A stretch of DNA of 10,653 nucleotides from Pelagophyceae sp. CCMP2097 (GCA_026770575.1 MU657965.1:6761-17413), one strand, 5' to 3'; numbered from the stretch's first letter, positions 1 through 6,607 are shown. Program-made: numbers and translations. The notes: generated by a model not told the origin, from the letters alone.

Positions 1-564
1 CGCAGCTACATCGCAGCCGCTGACCCCGTAGCGGGTGCCCGAGTGGCTAGCCTGAATGGCTCAAACCCCTTTGTGGGCGCCCGAGTGGCAAACCCCGTTG
101 TGGGCGTCCGAGTGGCAAGCCTGAATGGCTCAAACCCATTAGTGGACGCCCGATTGGCAAACCCCGTTTAGGGCGCCCGAGTGGCAAGCCTGAATGGCTC
201 CAGTGACCCCGAGTGGGACGACGCCCGAGCGGCATGCCTGAATGACCCCAGTGATTGTGAAGCTGTTGTGGTTGTTGCCCCAGCGGCAAATATGATGTGC
301 GAGTGGCACGCATGTGCTCGGAGGAACTCTGCGTTCAAAAAGCATAGGTTTACCGCGCTGGTCGGCCTGGCTTGGATTCGCGTGGCGCTCCTCTCCGCGC
401 TTGTGTTCCCGCACGTGCCGCAGCCGCCGCGCGCACATGTGCCGTCACAGCAGAGCGCGCCGGTCGATCAGGCGCGGGGCTTGGGCCGGGTGTGCCGGTC
501 CTTCTTTCGCCGCGAAATTGGACACGCGTTTCATTGCGTTTCCCCCTCGACGAAGGCGAGGTAG
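1..564 (+). pseudogene. Repeat-containing open frame with one internal TAG
   Basis: Reading frame 1 is open from the left edge except for one TAG at 169-171, and it ends at a TAG at 562-564. The first ~90 residues are 23-residue repeats of the type ARVASLNGSNP and ARVANPVVG. After the repeats comes a more ordinary stretch (SSDPEWDDARAACLNDPSD, then a short hydrophobic run). I do not recognise the protein. Because the repeat length is a multiple of three, the other frames also stay open, including a minus-strand frame rich in GLPLGRP, so coding is not proven. If real, it is the C-terminal part of a gene starting left of the window, with one in-frame stop or an unseen intron. The 340-564 part has no repeats and no domain I can name. 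Confidence 0.3.
21..275. repeat. 69-bp in-frame minisatellite
   Basis: The string GCCTGAATGGCTC recurs at 50, 119 and 188, an exact 69-bp spacing, with a diverged fourth copy at 236. Each unit is a 42-bp subunit (CCCGAGTGGC...AGCCTGAATGGCTCAAACCC) followed by a related 27-bp subunit (CCCGAGTGGCAAACCCCGTT). The lengths 69, 42 and 27 are all multiples of three, so a reading frame is kept across copies. This is what repeats inside a protein look like. The array decays to the right and runs off the left edge of the window. Confidence 0.85.
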
Positions 565-570
565 GAAACG
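537..570. other. Perfect-stem hairpin CGTTTCC/GGAAACG
   Basis: CGTTTCC (537-543) pairs with GGAAACG (564-570), and inside it CCTCG pairs with CGAGG. This gives about 12 bp of stem with small internal bulges and a 7-nt loop. It spans the stop codon of the upstream plus-strand open frame, so it could be a 3'-end structure of a transcript. It could equally be a remnant of a foldback element. No U-tract follows. Confidence 0.5.
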
Positions 571-624
571 GAAAATATGTCGGCGGCGCGCAGCGTCGCC
601 GCCGTCGAGGGAAGGCTACCCCCC

Positions 625-648
625 GCCGAAGGGGGAGGGGGGGGGGGG
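625..648 (+). repeat. GCCGAAGGGGG and G-tract, left flank of tandem block
   Basis: GCCGAA is followed by five G, one A and twelve G. The same GCCGAA plus an 11-G run lies at 1561-1577, immediately right of the duplicated block. The pair fits either a target-site duplication or an annealing site for the duplication. A G-run this long can also form non-duplex structure and is error-prone in sequencing. Confidence 0.55.
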
Positions 649-745
649 TGAAAACCACTTAATCCAAGGTAGCAGTCGAGACTGCGCATCCAGAGGAGCG
701 GCTGTTGACATGAAAATATGACACCATCTTCCACTGACGTATGCC

Positions 746-803
746 CTGGCAAATGGGATTTCCGGTCCCAGTGCCTGGAGCCAGTTGAGATAAGTGTATA
801 TAA
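746..803 (+). promoter_or_regulatory. Hairpin + TATA module, copy 1
   Basis: The segment runs CCTGGCAAATGGGATTT, then CCGGTCCCAGTGCC, then GATAAGTGTATATAA. An inner stem GGGA/TCCC closes a 7-nt loop, TTTCCGG. The outer CTGGCA arm has lost one pair here (TGCCTG instead of TGCCAG). TATATAA lies at 797-803, about 20 nt after the hairpin. The arrangement is the same in copies 2 and 3. A polymerase II or III type promoter is an inference; no transcript can be assigned. Confidence 0.45.
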
Positions 804-831
804 ACATATCCCATTCTTATTGAGTTTTTTT

Positions 832-875
832 TGGCACCCAGACCCGGATTTGAACCGGCGTACATCCATTTCACT
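832..875 (-). other. tRNA-like 3' end with CCA (copy 1)
   Basis: Read on the minus strand, GCCGGTTCAAATCCGGG is a tRNA T arm: a B-box match (GGTTCAAATCC) with four of five stem pairs. It is followed by TCTGGGT, a G, then CCA, then a run of A. The 3' CCA is normally added after transcription in nuclear tRNAs. CCA followed by an A-run suggests a reverse-transcribed mature tRNA end, as in some SINEs, or an organelle or bacterial origin. No matching 5' acceptor strand is visible, so this is only a 3' part. Confidence 0.5.
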
Positions 876-903
876 TGCTGACATTTTTCCGAATTTTATT
901 TTA

Positions 904-993
904 TACTCAAAGCCGGGCTCGAACCGGCGACCTCGTGTAAAACCATTTTTACACACGCTGTTAATAGACGCAGTAGACCTAATACCTTTGAGT
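904..993 (-). other. tRNA-like sequence, 90 nt (copy 1)
   Basis: On the minus strand a 7-bp acceptor stem is intact (ACTCAAA at 987-993 with TTTGAGT at 905-911) and extends to 9 bp including the next bases. The T arm is perfect: stem GCCGG/CCGGC around the loop TTCGAGC. The five-base variable region AGGTC is canonical, and a 5-bp anticodon-type stem CGTGT/ACACG precedes it. The anticodon loop is 14 nt (or holds a short intron), and the D region is about ten nt too long with only a weak A-box (TAGGTCTACTG). It is therefore best read as a degenerate tRNA or the tRNA-derived head of a SINE, not a working tRNA gene. Confidence 0.55.
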
Positions 994-1055
994 ACAGGCA
1001 ACGAACGCACTCGCAAGCGAGGGAACGAAACGTCTCTCTGAAGGTGATGTCACAA

Positions 1056-1078
1056 CGGTTCAGACGGGAACTGAACCG
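1056..1078. other. Perfect 8-bp hairpin at the module 1 boundary
   Basis: CGGTTCAG (1056-1063), loop ACGGGAA, CTGAACCG (1071-1078). It sits exactly where module 1 ends. The corresponding end of module 2 reads AATAGTCCAGACGGGAGCC and lacks the hairpin, so the structure arose at the junction. Confidence 0.55.
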
Positions 1079-1237
1079 TAACCGAGTGTACTGGCACGAC
1101 CACAGCGCGAGACGACACGTCGGACAATTTTTATGGGGGTGAAAAACCACTTAATCCAAGGTAGCAGTCGAGACTGCGCATCCAGAGGAGCGGCTGTTGA
1201 CATGAAAATATGACACCATCTGCCACTGACGTATGCT

Positions 1238-1295
1238 CTGGCAAATGGGATTTCCGGTCCCAGTGCCAGGAGCCAGTTGAGATAAGTGTATATAA
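1238..1295 (+). promoter_or_regulatory. Hairpin + TATA module, copy 2
   Basis: The outer stem CTGGCA (1238-1243) pairs with TGCCAG (1264-1269). The inner stem GGGA (1247-1250) pairs with TCCC (1258-1261) around TTTCCGG. TATATAA follows at 1289-1295. The stem is intact here, unlike copy 1. It shares its position inside the module with copy 1. Confidence 0.5.
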
Positions 1296-1323
1296 ACATA
1301 TCCCATTCTTATTGAGTTTTTTT

Positions 1324-1368
1324 TGGTACCCAGACCCGGATTTGAACCGGCGTACATCCATTTCACTT
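1324..1368 (-). other. tRNA-like 3' end with CCA (copy 2)
   Basis: Same T arm and 3' end as copy 1, with one change before the CCA (GGGTACCA here, GGGTGCCA there). The A-run after CCA is also kept on the minus strand. Confidence 0.5.
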
Positions 1369-1394
1369 GCTGACATTTTCCGAATTTTATTTTA

Positions 1395-1484
1395 TACTCA
1401 AAGCCGGGCTCGAACCGGCGACCTCGTGTAAAACCATTTTTACACACGCTGTTAATAGACGCAGTGGACCTAATACCTTTGAGT
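1395..1484 (-). other. tRNA-like sequence, 90 nt (copy 2)
   Basis: The sequence matches copy 1 except for one substitution in the D-like region. The acceptor (1396-1402 with 1478-1484), the T arm and the AGGTC variable region are all intact. The same atypical anticodon and D regions argue against a functional tRNA. Confidence 0.55.
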
Positions 1485-1560
1485 ACAGGCAACGAACGCA
1501 CTCGCAAGCGAGGGAACGAAACGTCTCTCTGAAGGTGATGTCACAATAGTCCAGACGGGA

Positions 1561-1740
1561 GCCGAAGGGGGGGGGGGAGCTTACGCGACGCGTGTCGTGG
1601 ACGAGCAGGGCGCGGACGAGCAGAGTCAAACAAGGAGCCACAGAGACCGAACGGTTTCCAAGGGTAAAGGACGCCGCGCTTCGAGTAAGCGCACCTAGGT
1701 GTAGCGTGGAGATGACGAGCACGGTCCTACAGACGGGCGC
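1561..1740 (+). repeat. Dispersed GC-rich repeat, copy 1
   Basis: G-run, then CTTACGCGACGCGTGTCGTGG, ACGAGCAGGGCGCGGACGAG and, further right, GACGAGCACGGTCCTACAG (1714-1732). Related sequences with the same order of motifs occur at 1849-2025, 9842-9885 and 10029-10173. The first motif contains CGAC-GCGT-GTCG, an inverted repeat. From 1741 to 1830 I see no further feature beyond GC-rich sequence with weak open frames. Confidence 0.6.
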
Positions 1741-1830
1741 GCCCTGCTTCCCCCGAGGACGCGCGCGCGGCGTCTCTCGAGCGGCTCTCATGCTCCTTGT
1801 CTCCTCCCGAAAGTAAAAATTGTTCTGAGT

Positions 1831-2025
1831 GGGGGGAAGGATATTCACGTATCGACGCGTGTCGTGGACGAGCGGAGCAGGGCGGGGCAGAGCAAGGCGC
1901 CGACGAGCAGTGATAAGGAGTCCTCCTTAGATTTCCGTAGGAAATAGACGCCGAGTATACCTGGCGGAGGGAGCGTGTCCGACGAGGGCGCGGTCCTACG
2001 GTATAGAAGGATTTCAAGCCCCCCT
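1831..2025 (+). repeat. Dispersed GC-rich repeat, copy 2 (longest)
   Basis: GGGGGGAAGGATATTCACGT (1831-1850) leads into CGACGCGTGTCGTGGACGAG. After it come TTTCCGTAGGAAATAGACGCC, CTGGCGGAGGGAGCGTGTCC and GACGAGGGCGCGGTCCTA (1981-1998). The start is echoed at 2141-2160 (GGGGGGAAGAATATTCACGT, then ATGACGCGTGTACAG), so a partial copy follows it. The GACGAGGGCGCGGTCCTA part recurs at 9842-9859. The TTTCCGT...GACGCCGAGT...CTGGCG part recurs at 10119-10155. From 2026 to 2140 nothing else is recognisable. Confidence 0.65.
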
Positions 2026-2140
2026 CCTCTCACGGCTCCTTATCACTGCACGGCCGGCGGCGTACAACTCTCAAAGTTCCGAGAACATCCGGGAAAAGTT
2101 TCCGTTTCGAGGAACGTGTTCTGCGCCTCGTGCGCGTAGA

Positions 2141-2195
2141 CATGGGGGGAAGAATATTCACGTTATGACGCGTGTACAGCACGAGCAGCCAAATT
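2141..2195 (+). repeat. Partial copy of the ATATTCACGT / GACGCGTG repeat
   Basis: Shares GGGGGGAAGRATATTCACGT and TGACGCGTGT with 1831-1862, then diverges. It supports the repeat being dispersed rather than a single-copy sequence. Confidence 0.55.
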
Positions 2196-2220
2196 CGCAT
2201 GCCAAGCGGAGTAGAAACGT

Positions 2221-2290
2221 GAACGAGCGGGCTCGAACTCGCGACCTCATGCAAGACATTTGAACTGAATGACCCATGTGATGTGTTACA
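2221..2290 (-). other. Third tRNA-like fragment
   Basis: The minus strand reads TTGCATGAGGTCGCGAGTTC then GAGCCCGCTCG. It has the canonical variable-region string AGGTC and a B-box-like GAGTTCGAGCC. T-stem pairing is imperfect and no acceptor partner is found. It is a decayed relative of the tRNA-like sequences at 904 and 1395. Here it lies left of the hairpin/TATA module, the reverse of the order in modules 1 and 2. Confidence 0.4.
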
Positions 2291-2313
2291 CAAACTTCAA
2301 CACCGACGTTAAT

Positions 2314-2370
2314 CCTGGCAAAAGGGATTTCCGGTCCCAGTGCCAGGAGCCGGATCAGAAGTGTATATAA
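2314..2370 (+). promoter_or_regulatory. Hairpin + TATA module, copy 3
   Basis: The best-preserved copy: CCTGGCA (2314-2320) pairs perfectly with TGCCAGG (2341-2347), GGGA (2324-2327) pairs with TCCC (2335-2338), and GAAGTGTATATAA ends at 2370. Directly after TATATAA comes GGGGGTCGATTCCCCC, a second small hairpin. Flanking bases differ from copies 1 and 2, so conservation of this block alone stands out. Confidence 0.5.
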
Positions 2371-2612
2371 GGGGGTCGATTCCCCCCGCCGACGCCGAAG
2401 GCGGAGGCGTCAAGTGGGTTGTGGCGACGCGCAAAGCGCCGTATTATGCTAGTATACTGCTTTTCATCGCGGGGGCGTTAGCCGCCGCCGGGCAGCGCCG
2501 TGGTGCGCGCAGCCGCCGGGCTGCGCCGCGTGCGCGCCGCCGTCGCCGAACGACTGCTGCAGCCTGAGGGCGTGCAAAGGAAGCATTTCGGGGCGGGTGT
2601 GGGTACGGTCCT
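2371..2612. other. GC-rich stretch with a short direct repeat
   Basis: Contains the GGGGG/CCCCC hairpin at 2371-2386 and a GACGCC/GGCGTC inverted repeat just after it. CGACTGCTGCAGCC at 2551 recurs at 2664, 113 bp on. The second copy lies inside the end of the minus-strand frame, so the 3' end of that gene may have been extended by a local duplication. No convincing gene. Confidence 0.45.
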
Positions 2613-4460
2613 TCAGCTGCGTCGGTCGCGGCGAGCCTTGCCGCGGCGCGCGCCGCCGCCGCGCGACTGCTGCAGCCGGAGGGCGATGCCGTGGAGGCAG
2701 TAGTGGAGCGGGTGCTGGCGGTTTCTCATCGTGCGGTGCGCGGTTACGGTGCGTAGGCACGGGCACGGCAAAGTCCTGTCGTCGGCGCGTTCGAGGTTGA
2801 ACCCCAGCATCCATTCGCCCGGAGGAAGAATGACCTCGGGACCGCCTATGGCGGCGCGGTAGAAGCGCGCGCTCGCGGAGACGAGCTGCCGCGGCGGCGG
2901 TCGAGGCGCGTGCGCGGCCGCCGGCGGCGGCGGTGGCGGTTCGTTTTTGTAGCACTCCGGATGCTGCCGCTTGTCGTAGTCGGCCCAGTACAAGTGGCCG
3001 GGGTCGTACGGGTCGGGCTCGACAAGCCAGGTGTAGTACCTCGGCTCGCCGATGGCCTCGTAGTCCCGGTTGATCTGCTCGAGAGGATATAGCTTGTTGT
3101 GGCCGACGTCCGCCTCGCCGAGGTAGCCCCGCCGCGCCGCCGTTTTGCTTCTAGACACGAACTCTCCGCTCAGCAGGAACGCGTAGTCGACGGTGTAGCC
3201 GGCCTTAGCCGAGAGCACGCGCTCGGCGCGACCAAATGCGTTTCCCGGGAAATTCGTGCCGGCCTGCGAGTAGGAGAGCGGCATGCCGACGGCGTTGCAC
3301 TTCTGCTTGCCGTCGCCCTGAATAATCGGCCTCTGTCGCGGGCATAAGTGCTGAGGCCACGGCATATGCTTGGCGTTGCGGATGGCGGCTTCAAAGGCAC
3401 ACTTTGCATCGCACGAGTTCAGAAGTTGGCCTTTGCCGTCAAATCGGCCGAGCCGCTTGGCGCGGAGGCAGATCGAGGGGTCATCGTCGACGCGGTCGTC
3501 GTGCTCGCGGTGTGGCGTTGCCGCCTCGGACGCTGCCACCAACTGCTTGTGGCGGTGACACTGGAACGCCGCAAGTCGGTTGGTCGCCGACCGAACTGCC
3601 CTCGCTGCGGCGACCTCCTGGTCCGTCGGCTCGCCGGGCAAACAGCCGTCGCAGGTGCCGCACGGAGGGGCAAGCTCACGCGCCGACGAGCAGTACATGT
3701 TGGCGAGGCGGAAGCGCATCGTGGCCTCCATGTGGTCCGTGTAGTCGAACGCTCCATCGAATGCCACCTCGAAGACCTCGTTGGGCCGATTCTCGGACGA
3801 GTAGTGCTCGTCGAACTTGGTGCCGGTCATAGCGCACTGGCCGTCTTTGTCGCGCAGCTCCATGTAGGCCCTTGGGTGCAGGCCGATGAGCAGCTTCGTG
3901 TAGAGCGGCCTGCCCGTCGACGACTTCTTGACGACGAGGCCGCCAAAATCGCCGAACCTCTTGTGGCAGACCACCGTCTTGACCTCGTCGTACGCCCCCT
4001 CGGACACAGCGCGGAAGCATCGCTTGAGCCGCCGCGTCGCCTCAGCGTGGTCCGTGTGGTTCTTCTGCTGGGTTCTCGTGACGCGGCTCTGCTGGTGCAT
4101 GGAGTCCTGCACCACCACTTCAAGAGACGGGACCGCCTCCTTAAAATTTTCGCCGTTGCCGTGGATCGTGGCCGCGCCGCCCATGTCGTCGACGCTCAGG
4201 ACCTTTGAGCCGATCTTGCCCGCGCGCTGGGCGGCCTCGAGGGCGGGCCGGCTTTCGTCGAACTTGACGTTGCGTACGACAAGAGAAAGAGCAATCTGGT
4301 GCGCGCCGCCGGCGAGCAAGAAGATCTGATTCTCCTTGGCAAACCCCATGGAGCTGGAAGGCGCCGCCAAGTCGAAAGCACGCGTCGGAGCCCATGGCGT
4401 CTTCGGCCCCCAGCCTGACGGACTGCTGCTCCCGTGTCCGGTACTCTTTGCGGCTCTTCA
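2613..4460 (-). CDS. Unrecognised Cys/His-rich protein, C-terminal main part
   Basis: A long minus-strand frame ends at TGA 2613-2615 and is open upstream to a TGA near 4462. Counted from a TTG at 4370 it is 585 residues. I do not recognise the family. Numbering from that TTG, it has many Cys and His residues (C135, C179 in CAMTG, C227, C237, C240 and C243 in CGTCDGC, CHRH at 271-274, CDAKC at 320-324, C343, C358). These suggest metal binding. CxxTG followed by a distant CxxC resembles some HNH nucleases, but the HNH catalytic residues are not clear. A Pro run (478-483) separates a Tyr/Trp-rich part from a basic, low-complexity tail that looks added by the local repeat. No ATG sits at the start of this frame, and the sequence upstream in the neighbouring frame looks like its N-terminal continuation. 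It may be a broken gene, a spliced gene or a frameshifted one. The dense plus-strand frames here are shadows. Confidence 0.5.
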
Positions 4461-4850
4461 TCGACGCCGCCGAGACTGCGCGGAGCGCGCTCTCGTCGAC
4501 GGGCTGAGAACCCGACGCCGAGACGCCGTCGTCGAAGCAACCGAAAAGGTCGGTCGCGTGGCGCTTCGCCGCCACCGACGACGCCGTGGCCGACGACGCC
4601 GCGCCGTCGCGCGCGCACTGCTGCTGGAGGATGGCCTCGTGGACCTCGCGCGCGCGTCGCCGCTCGTGCTTCGTCGCGTCGTCGAGCGTGCCCCAGGCCG
4701 TGTCCCCGACGAGCTCGCGGAGACATTCGACGGCCCGCCGGAGCTGCGAGGTGTATTCGAAGTGCGCCCGCGTCCGTTGCTCGGCCCAGAGGACCGATAT
4801 CAGCTTGTGGATCGTCGCGATGCCAGCGTCGGACAAACAATTAGCACCTC
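4377..4850 (-). CDS. Middle part of the same broken minus-strand gene
   Basis: A second frame carries a believable protein stretch: SDAGIATIHKLISVLWAEQR, then helix-rich segments such as QLRRAVECLRELVGD and ERRRAREVHEAILQQQCA, then a Ser/Ala-rich part ending near GAEDAMGSDACF. Beyond that this frame degenerates to Arg/Pro-rich text while the 2613-4460 frame becomes protein-like. Both frames are open together between about 4377 and 4460, so the switch (one base forward) lies there. The sequence TGC TTT CGA at 4372-4380 (minus strand) lies in that zone. No function recognised. No convincing GT-AG intron is needed to join the frames, so an indel, sequencing error or frameshifting are the simpler explanations. 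Confidence 0.45.
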
Positions 4851-5039
4851 GTCGAGTTCCGCGGCGAGCTGACGGCCGAACCGGAAGCCTCGGTTCGACG
4901 CAGGGATGGTCCAGTAGTCGACGGAGTAGAGCGCGGCGTCCTGGGGGCGCGCGGGGCTGATGTTGATTTCCCCCTTCTCTGTCTCTTCTGGGACTCGCCG
5001 AAACGTTGGACCCAGAGCCCAATGAGGGCGCCCGGGCAT
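4830..5039 (-). CDS. N-terminal part of the same broken minus-strand gene
   Basis: An ATG at 5037-5039 opens a third frame reading MPGRPHWALGPTFRRVPEET, then GEINISPARPQDAALYSVDY and GRQLAAELDEVLIVCPTL. This looks like real protein, with aromatic residues and mixed charge. Around 4840-4850 it passes into degenerate text (SRRSTS, stop) while the neighbouring frame starts the SDAGIATIHK segment, so one base must be lost or gained there. Frames upstream of 5039, to about 5236, are Arg/Ala-rich and look non-coding. With the two downstream parts the intact ancestor would have been about 800 residues. Confidence 0.4.
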
Positions 5040-5263
5040 GCCCGCGGCGAGCGCGGCGTCGACGCGGCGAGCCCGCGCCGCAAGGCGGCCGCGATGGTCC
5101 CGCGCGCGCCTCGGGCGAAGTGCAGGGACGCGGCGCGTGCTGCATCGCCGCGCGGGCTAGCGTGCCGCAGCGCGCGGCGCGCGGTGAGCTCCGCGCCCGG
5201 CGCCAGGTAGAAACGTTGTTCACGCCGGACTTTCAAGCAACTAACTTAGCAACTTTCAAGCAA

Positions 5264-5504
5264 CTTTCAAGCAACTTTTAAAGCTCTAGGAAGTTCCACC
5301 CCCAATTAGAATCGGCTTTCCCGAAAATCTCCAAATAAAAATCAACCTTTTTCTGAACATATTCTACTATGTCGGAGCAACAGGATTTCCTTTTTCTTAA
5401 CATTTTAAATTTCCAAGCTCCCTGATTGGTCAGAAACGATTCTGATTGGGGATTATTCCTAATTGGGGGTGAAGCTTCCTACATTTAAAGTTCAGCTTGA
5501 AAAG
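5264..5504. mobile_element. Foldback (inverted-repeat) element
   Basis: The left arm 5264-5312 (CTTTCAAGC...TAGGAAGTTCCACCCCCAAT) is the imperfect reverse complement of the right arm 5454-5504 (ATTGGGGGTGAAGCTTCCTA...GCTTGAAAAG). The arms are about 50 bp with scattered gaps. The ~140-bp loop is AT-rich and holds two GATTGG boxes. Outside the arms the CAACTTTCAAG motif repeats at 5251, 5261 and 5272, and related TTTAAAGCTTGAAAAGCT text continues to 5590, so the true ends may be as wide as 5228-5590. No target duplication found. It looks like a non-autonomous foldback or MITE-type element; it carries no gene. Confidence 0.5.
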
Positions 5505-5599
5505 GAGAGCTTTTAAAACAACTTTAAATGCAAATAAATACTTTGTAAACTTTTAAAGCTTGAAAAGCTCCTTGAAAAAAGTTAAGATGTCTAATATAT

Positions 5600-6282
5600 G
5601 GAATTTTTGCGGTATAAGGATTGCGGTCTTCGGCCTTACAGACTTCCAACGGACTTAAATTACACCGCAAAACTTTTTTCTCCTCCGCAACCTTTTTCCT
5701 TATCATAATAAGTTGACTAGAAAAAAAGGATAAAGGATAAAGCATCAAGGCTTCATTGGTTATCGGCTCCTTAATGTTGGTTTTAGGCCCTTGTTGACCG
5801 TTGCGGCGGCCATGAAGCCTCTTGGCGCTGCCGGCGGCTACGCGCGGTCGTGCGGGGCGTCGCACGTTCGCGCGGACCTGGCGAGCAAGGCGGCGTCGAT
5901 GCGGCAGGTGTCGGCGGCGGCGCGCGCCGTCGCTCGCGTCGCCGTCGCTCGCGTTGCCGCCGTCCGCGTTGCCGCCGTCCGCGCTGAGGCGCGCGTCGTC
6001 CGCGCCGAGGCGCGTGCCGCCGCTCGAGTCGCCGCTCATGTCCTCGCCGACCGCGTTGCCGCCGGCCAAGTGGCGCGCTTTGGCGTCAGATTCGCGCACT
6101 GCTCGATAGACGGCAAATGCCGTTGTTTGTCGGAGCGGCCATCCCGCAACGCCTTCGACACGATTATACGAATACCGCAAATGAAGTTTTGCGGTATGTT
6201 CGTTTGAAGTCTGTAAGGCCGCAGACCGCAACCCTTATACCGCAAAAAATCCGTGTATTCAGGCTCTTAGTCCGCACAATTA
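5600..6282 (+). repeat. Tandem unit U1 with 47-bp inverted arms and GC-rich core
   Basis: The left arm 5600-5646 (TTTTTGCGGTATAAGGATTG...CTTACAGACTTC) and the right arm 6206-6252 are reverse complements at about 44 of 47 positions. Between them the sequence is AT-rich for ~150 bp, then very GC-rich (5800-6100), then AT-rich again. A perfect 10-bp hairpin, ATACCGCAAA/TTTGCGGTAT, lies at 6172-6197. A ~30-bp linker (TTCAGGCTCTTAGTCCGCAC) leads into the next unit. AT-rich inverted ends around a GC-rich coding-like core are typical of a non-autonomous DNA transposon that captured gene sequence. The head-to-tail order also fits a satellite in formation. Confidence 0.75.
5812..6207 (+). CDS. Conserved open frame in U1 core (131 codons)
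   Basis: ATG sits in a strong Kozak-like context (GCGGCGGCCATG). The frame begins MKPLGAAGGYARSCGASHVR, then DLASKAASMRQ, and passes into Ala/Arg/Val-rich repeats (VARVAVARVAAVRVAA) and a tail ending MKFCGMFV inside the right arm. U2 and U3 keep the ATG, its context and the frame at the start. The GC-rich period-3 composition also keeps a minus-strand frame open here (rich in GGNASDGD), so the coding strand is uncertain. Probably a captured gene fragment, not a full gene. Confidence 0.3.
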   Translation: MKPLGAAGGYARSCGASHVRADLASKAASMRQVSAAARAVARVAVARVAAVRVAAVRAEARVVRAEARAAARVAAHVLADRVAAGQVARFGVRFAHCSIDGKCRCLSERPSRNAFDTIIRIPQMKFCGMFV

Positions 6283-6436
6283 TTTTTTTGCGTTATAAGG
6301 ACTGCGGTCTTCGGCCTTGCAGACTTCCAACGGACTTAAATTACACCGCAAAACTTTTTCCTCCTCCGCAACCTTTATCCTTATCAAAATAAGTTGACTA
6401 GAAAAAAGAAGGAAAAGGGATAAAGCATCAAGGCTT
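6283..6436 (+). repeat. Tandem unit U2, left part
   Basis: Starts with TTTTTTTGCGTTATAAGGAC and repeats U1 from its left arm to CATCAAGGCTT, where the 2528-bp element interrupts it. U2 resumes at 8972 with CATTGGTTATCGG. U1 has the joined form CATCAAGGCTTCATTGG. Confidence 0.85.
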
Positions 6437-6607
6437 ATGCCGGTGAATAGACTCTTTTTAGTAAACAAACTCTGAATTTTGCTTGATTATCAACCTCTAA
6501 TCTGAACACACTTGAAGCGGCGCAGAGTCCAAAAGTTATAGCTTTTGATTGGCTCTTGAAAGGCTTGTCTGGCGGGTGGGCTTTTGTTTTTAAACGCTCC
6601 GGCGGCT

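Larger units (their letters stand above)
636..1560. repeat. Directly duplicated tRNA-like / TATA module (two copies)
   Basis: Two nearly identical ~0.42-kb modules, 645-1069 and 1135-1560, lie in the same orientation about 491 bp apart, separated by a ~65-bp unique spacer. Both start with (G)GGGTGAAAA(A)CCACTTAATCC and end with CAGACGGGA. In plus-strand order each holds a GCAGT-cgag-ACTGC hairpin, a CTGGCA...TGCCAG hairpin, a TATATAA box, a tRNA-like 3' quarter ending in CCA (minus strand), a fuller tRNA-like sequence (minus strand), and the palindrome CTCGCAAGCGAG. The whole block is bracketed by GCCGAAGGGGG at 625-635 and 1561-1571, which could be a target-site duplication. The copies differ by scattered substitutions and small indels, so the duplication is fairly recent. 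Confidence 0.8.

Noticed and set aside
21..275. CRISPR-like array
   Set aside because: The 69-bp units are contiguous and diverging, with no constant repeat and unique spacers.
780..900. LTR end with tRNA primer-binding site
   Set aside because: TGGCACCCAGACCC fits a primer site, but the match to a tRNA extends through the whole T arm, and no LTR pair, TG...CA ends or gag/pol frames are present.
904..993. Functional nuclear tRNA gene
   Set aside because: The D region and anticodon loop have abnormal lengths and no sensible anticodon can be set, despite good acceptor and T arms.
746..2350. Hairpin modules as HDV-type or hammerhead ribozymes
   Set aside because: I could not find the CTGATGA/GAAA core of a hammerhead or the nested double-pseudoknot order of an HDV-like ribozyme.
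3348..4208. Plus-strand 286-codon frame inside the large minus-strand gene
   Set aside because: Composition (Arg, Val, Leu, His-rich) is that of a shadow; the minus-strand frame is longer and more protein-like.
5524..6231. 235-codon minus-strand frame across U1
   Set aside because: It reads through the arms and AT-rich end and begins at TTG; its middle is Gly/Asp/Ser low complexity. The conserved ATG context is on the plus strand.
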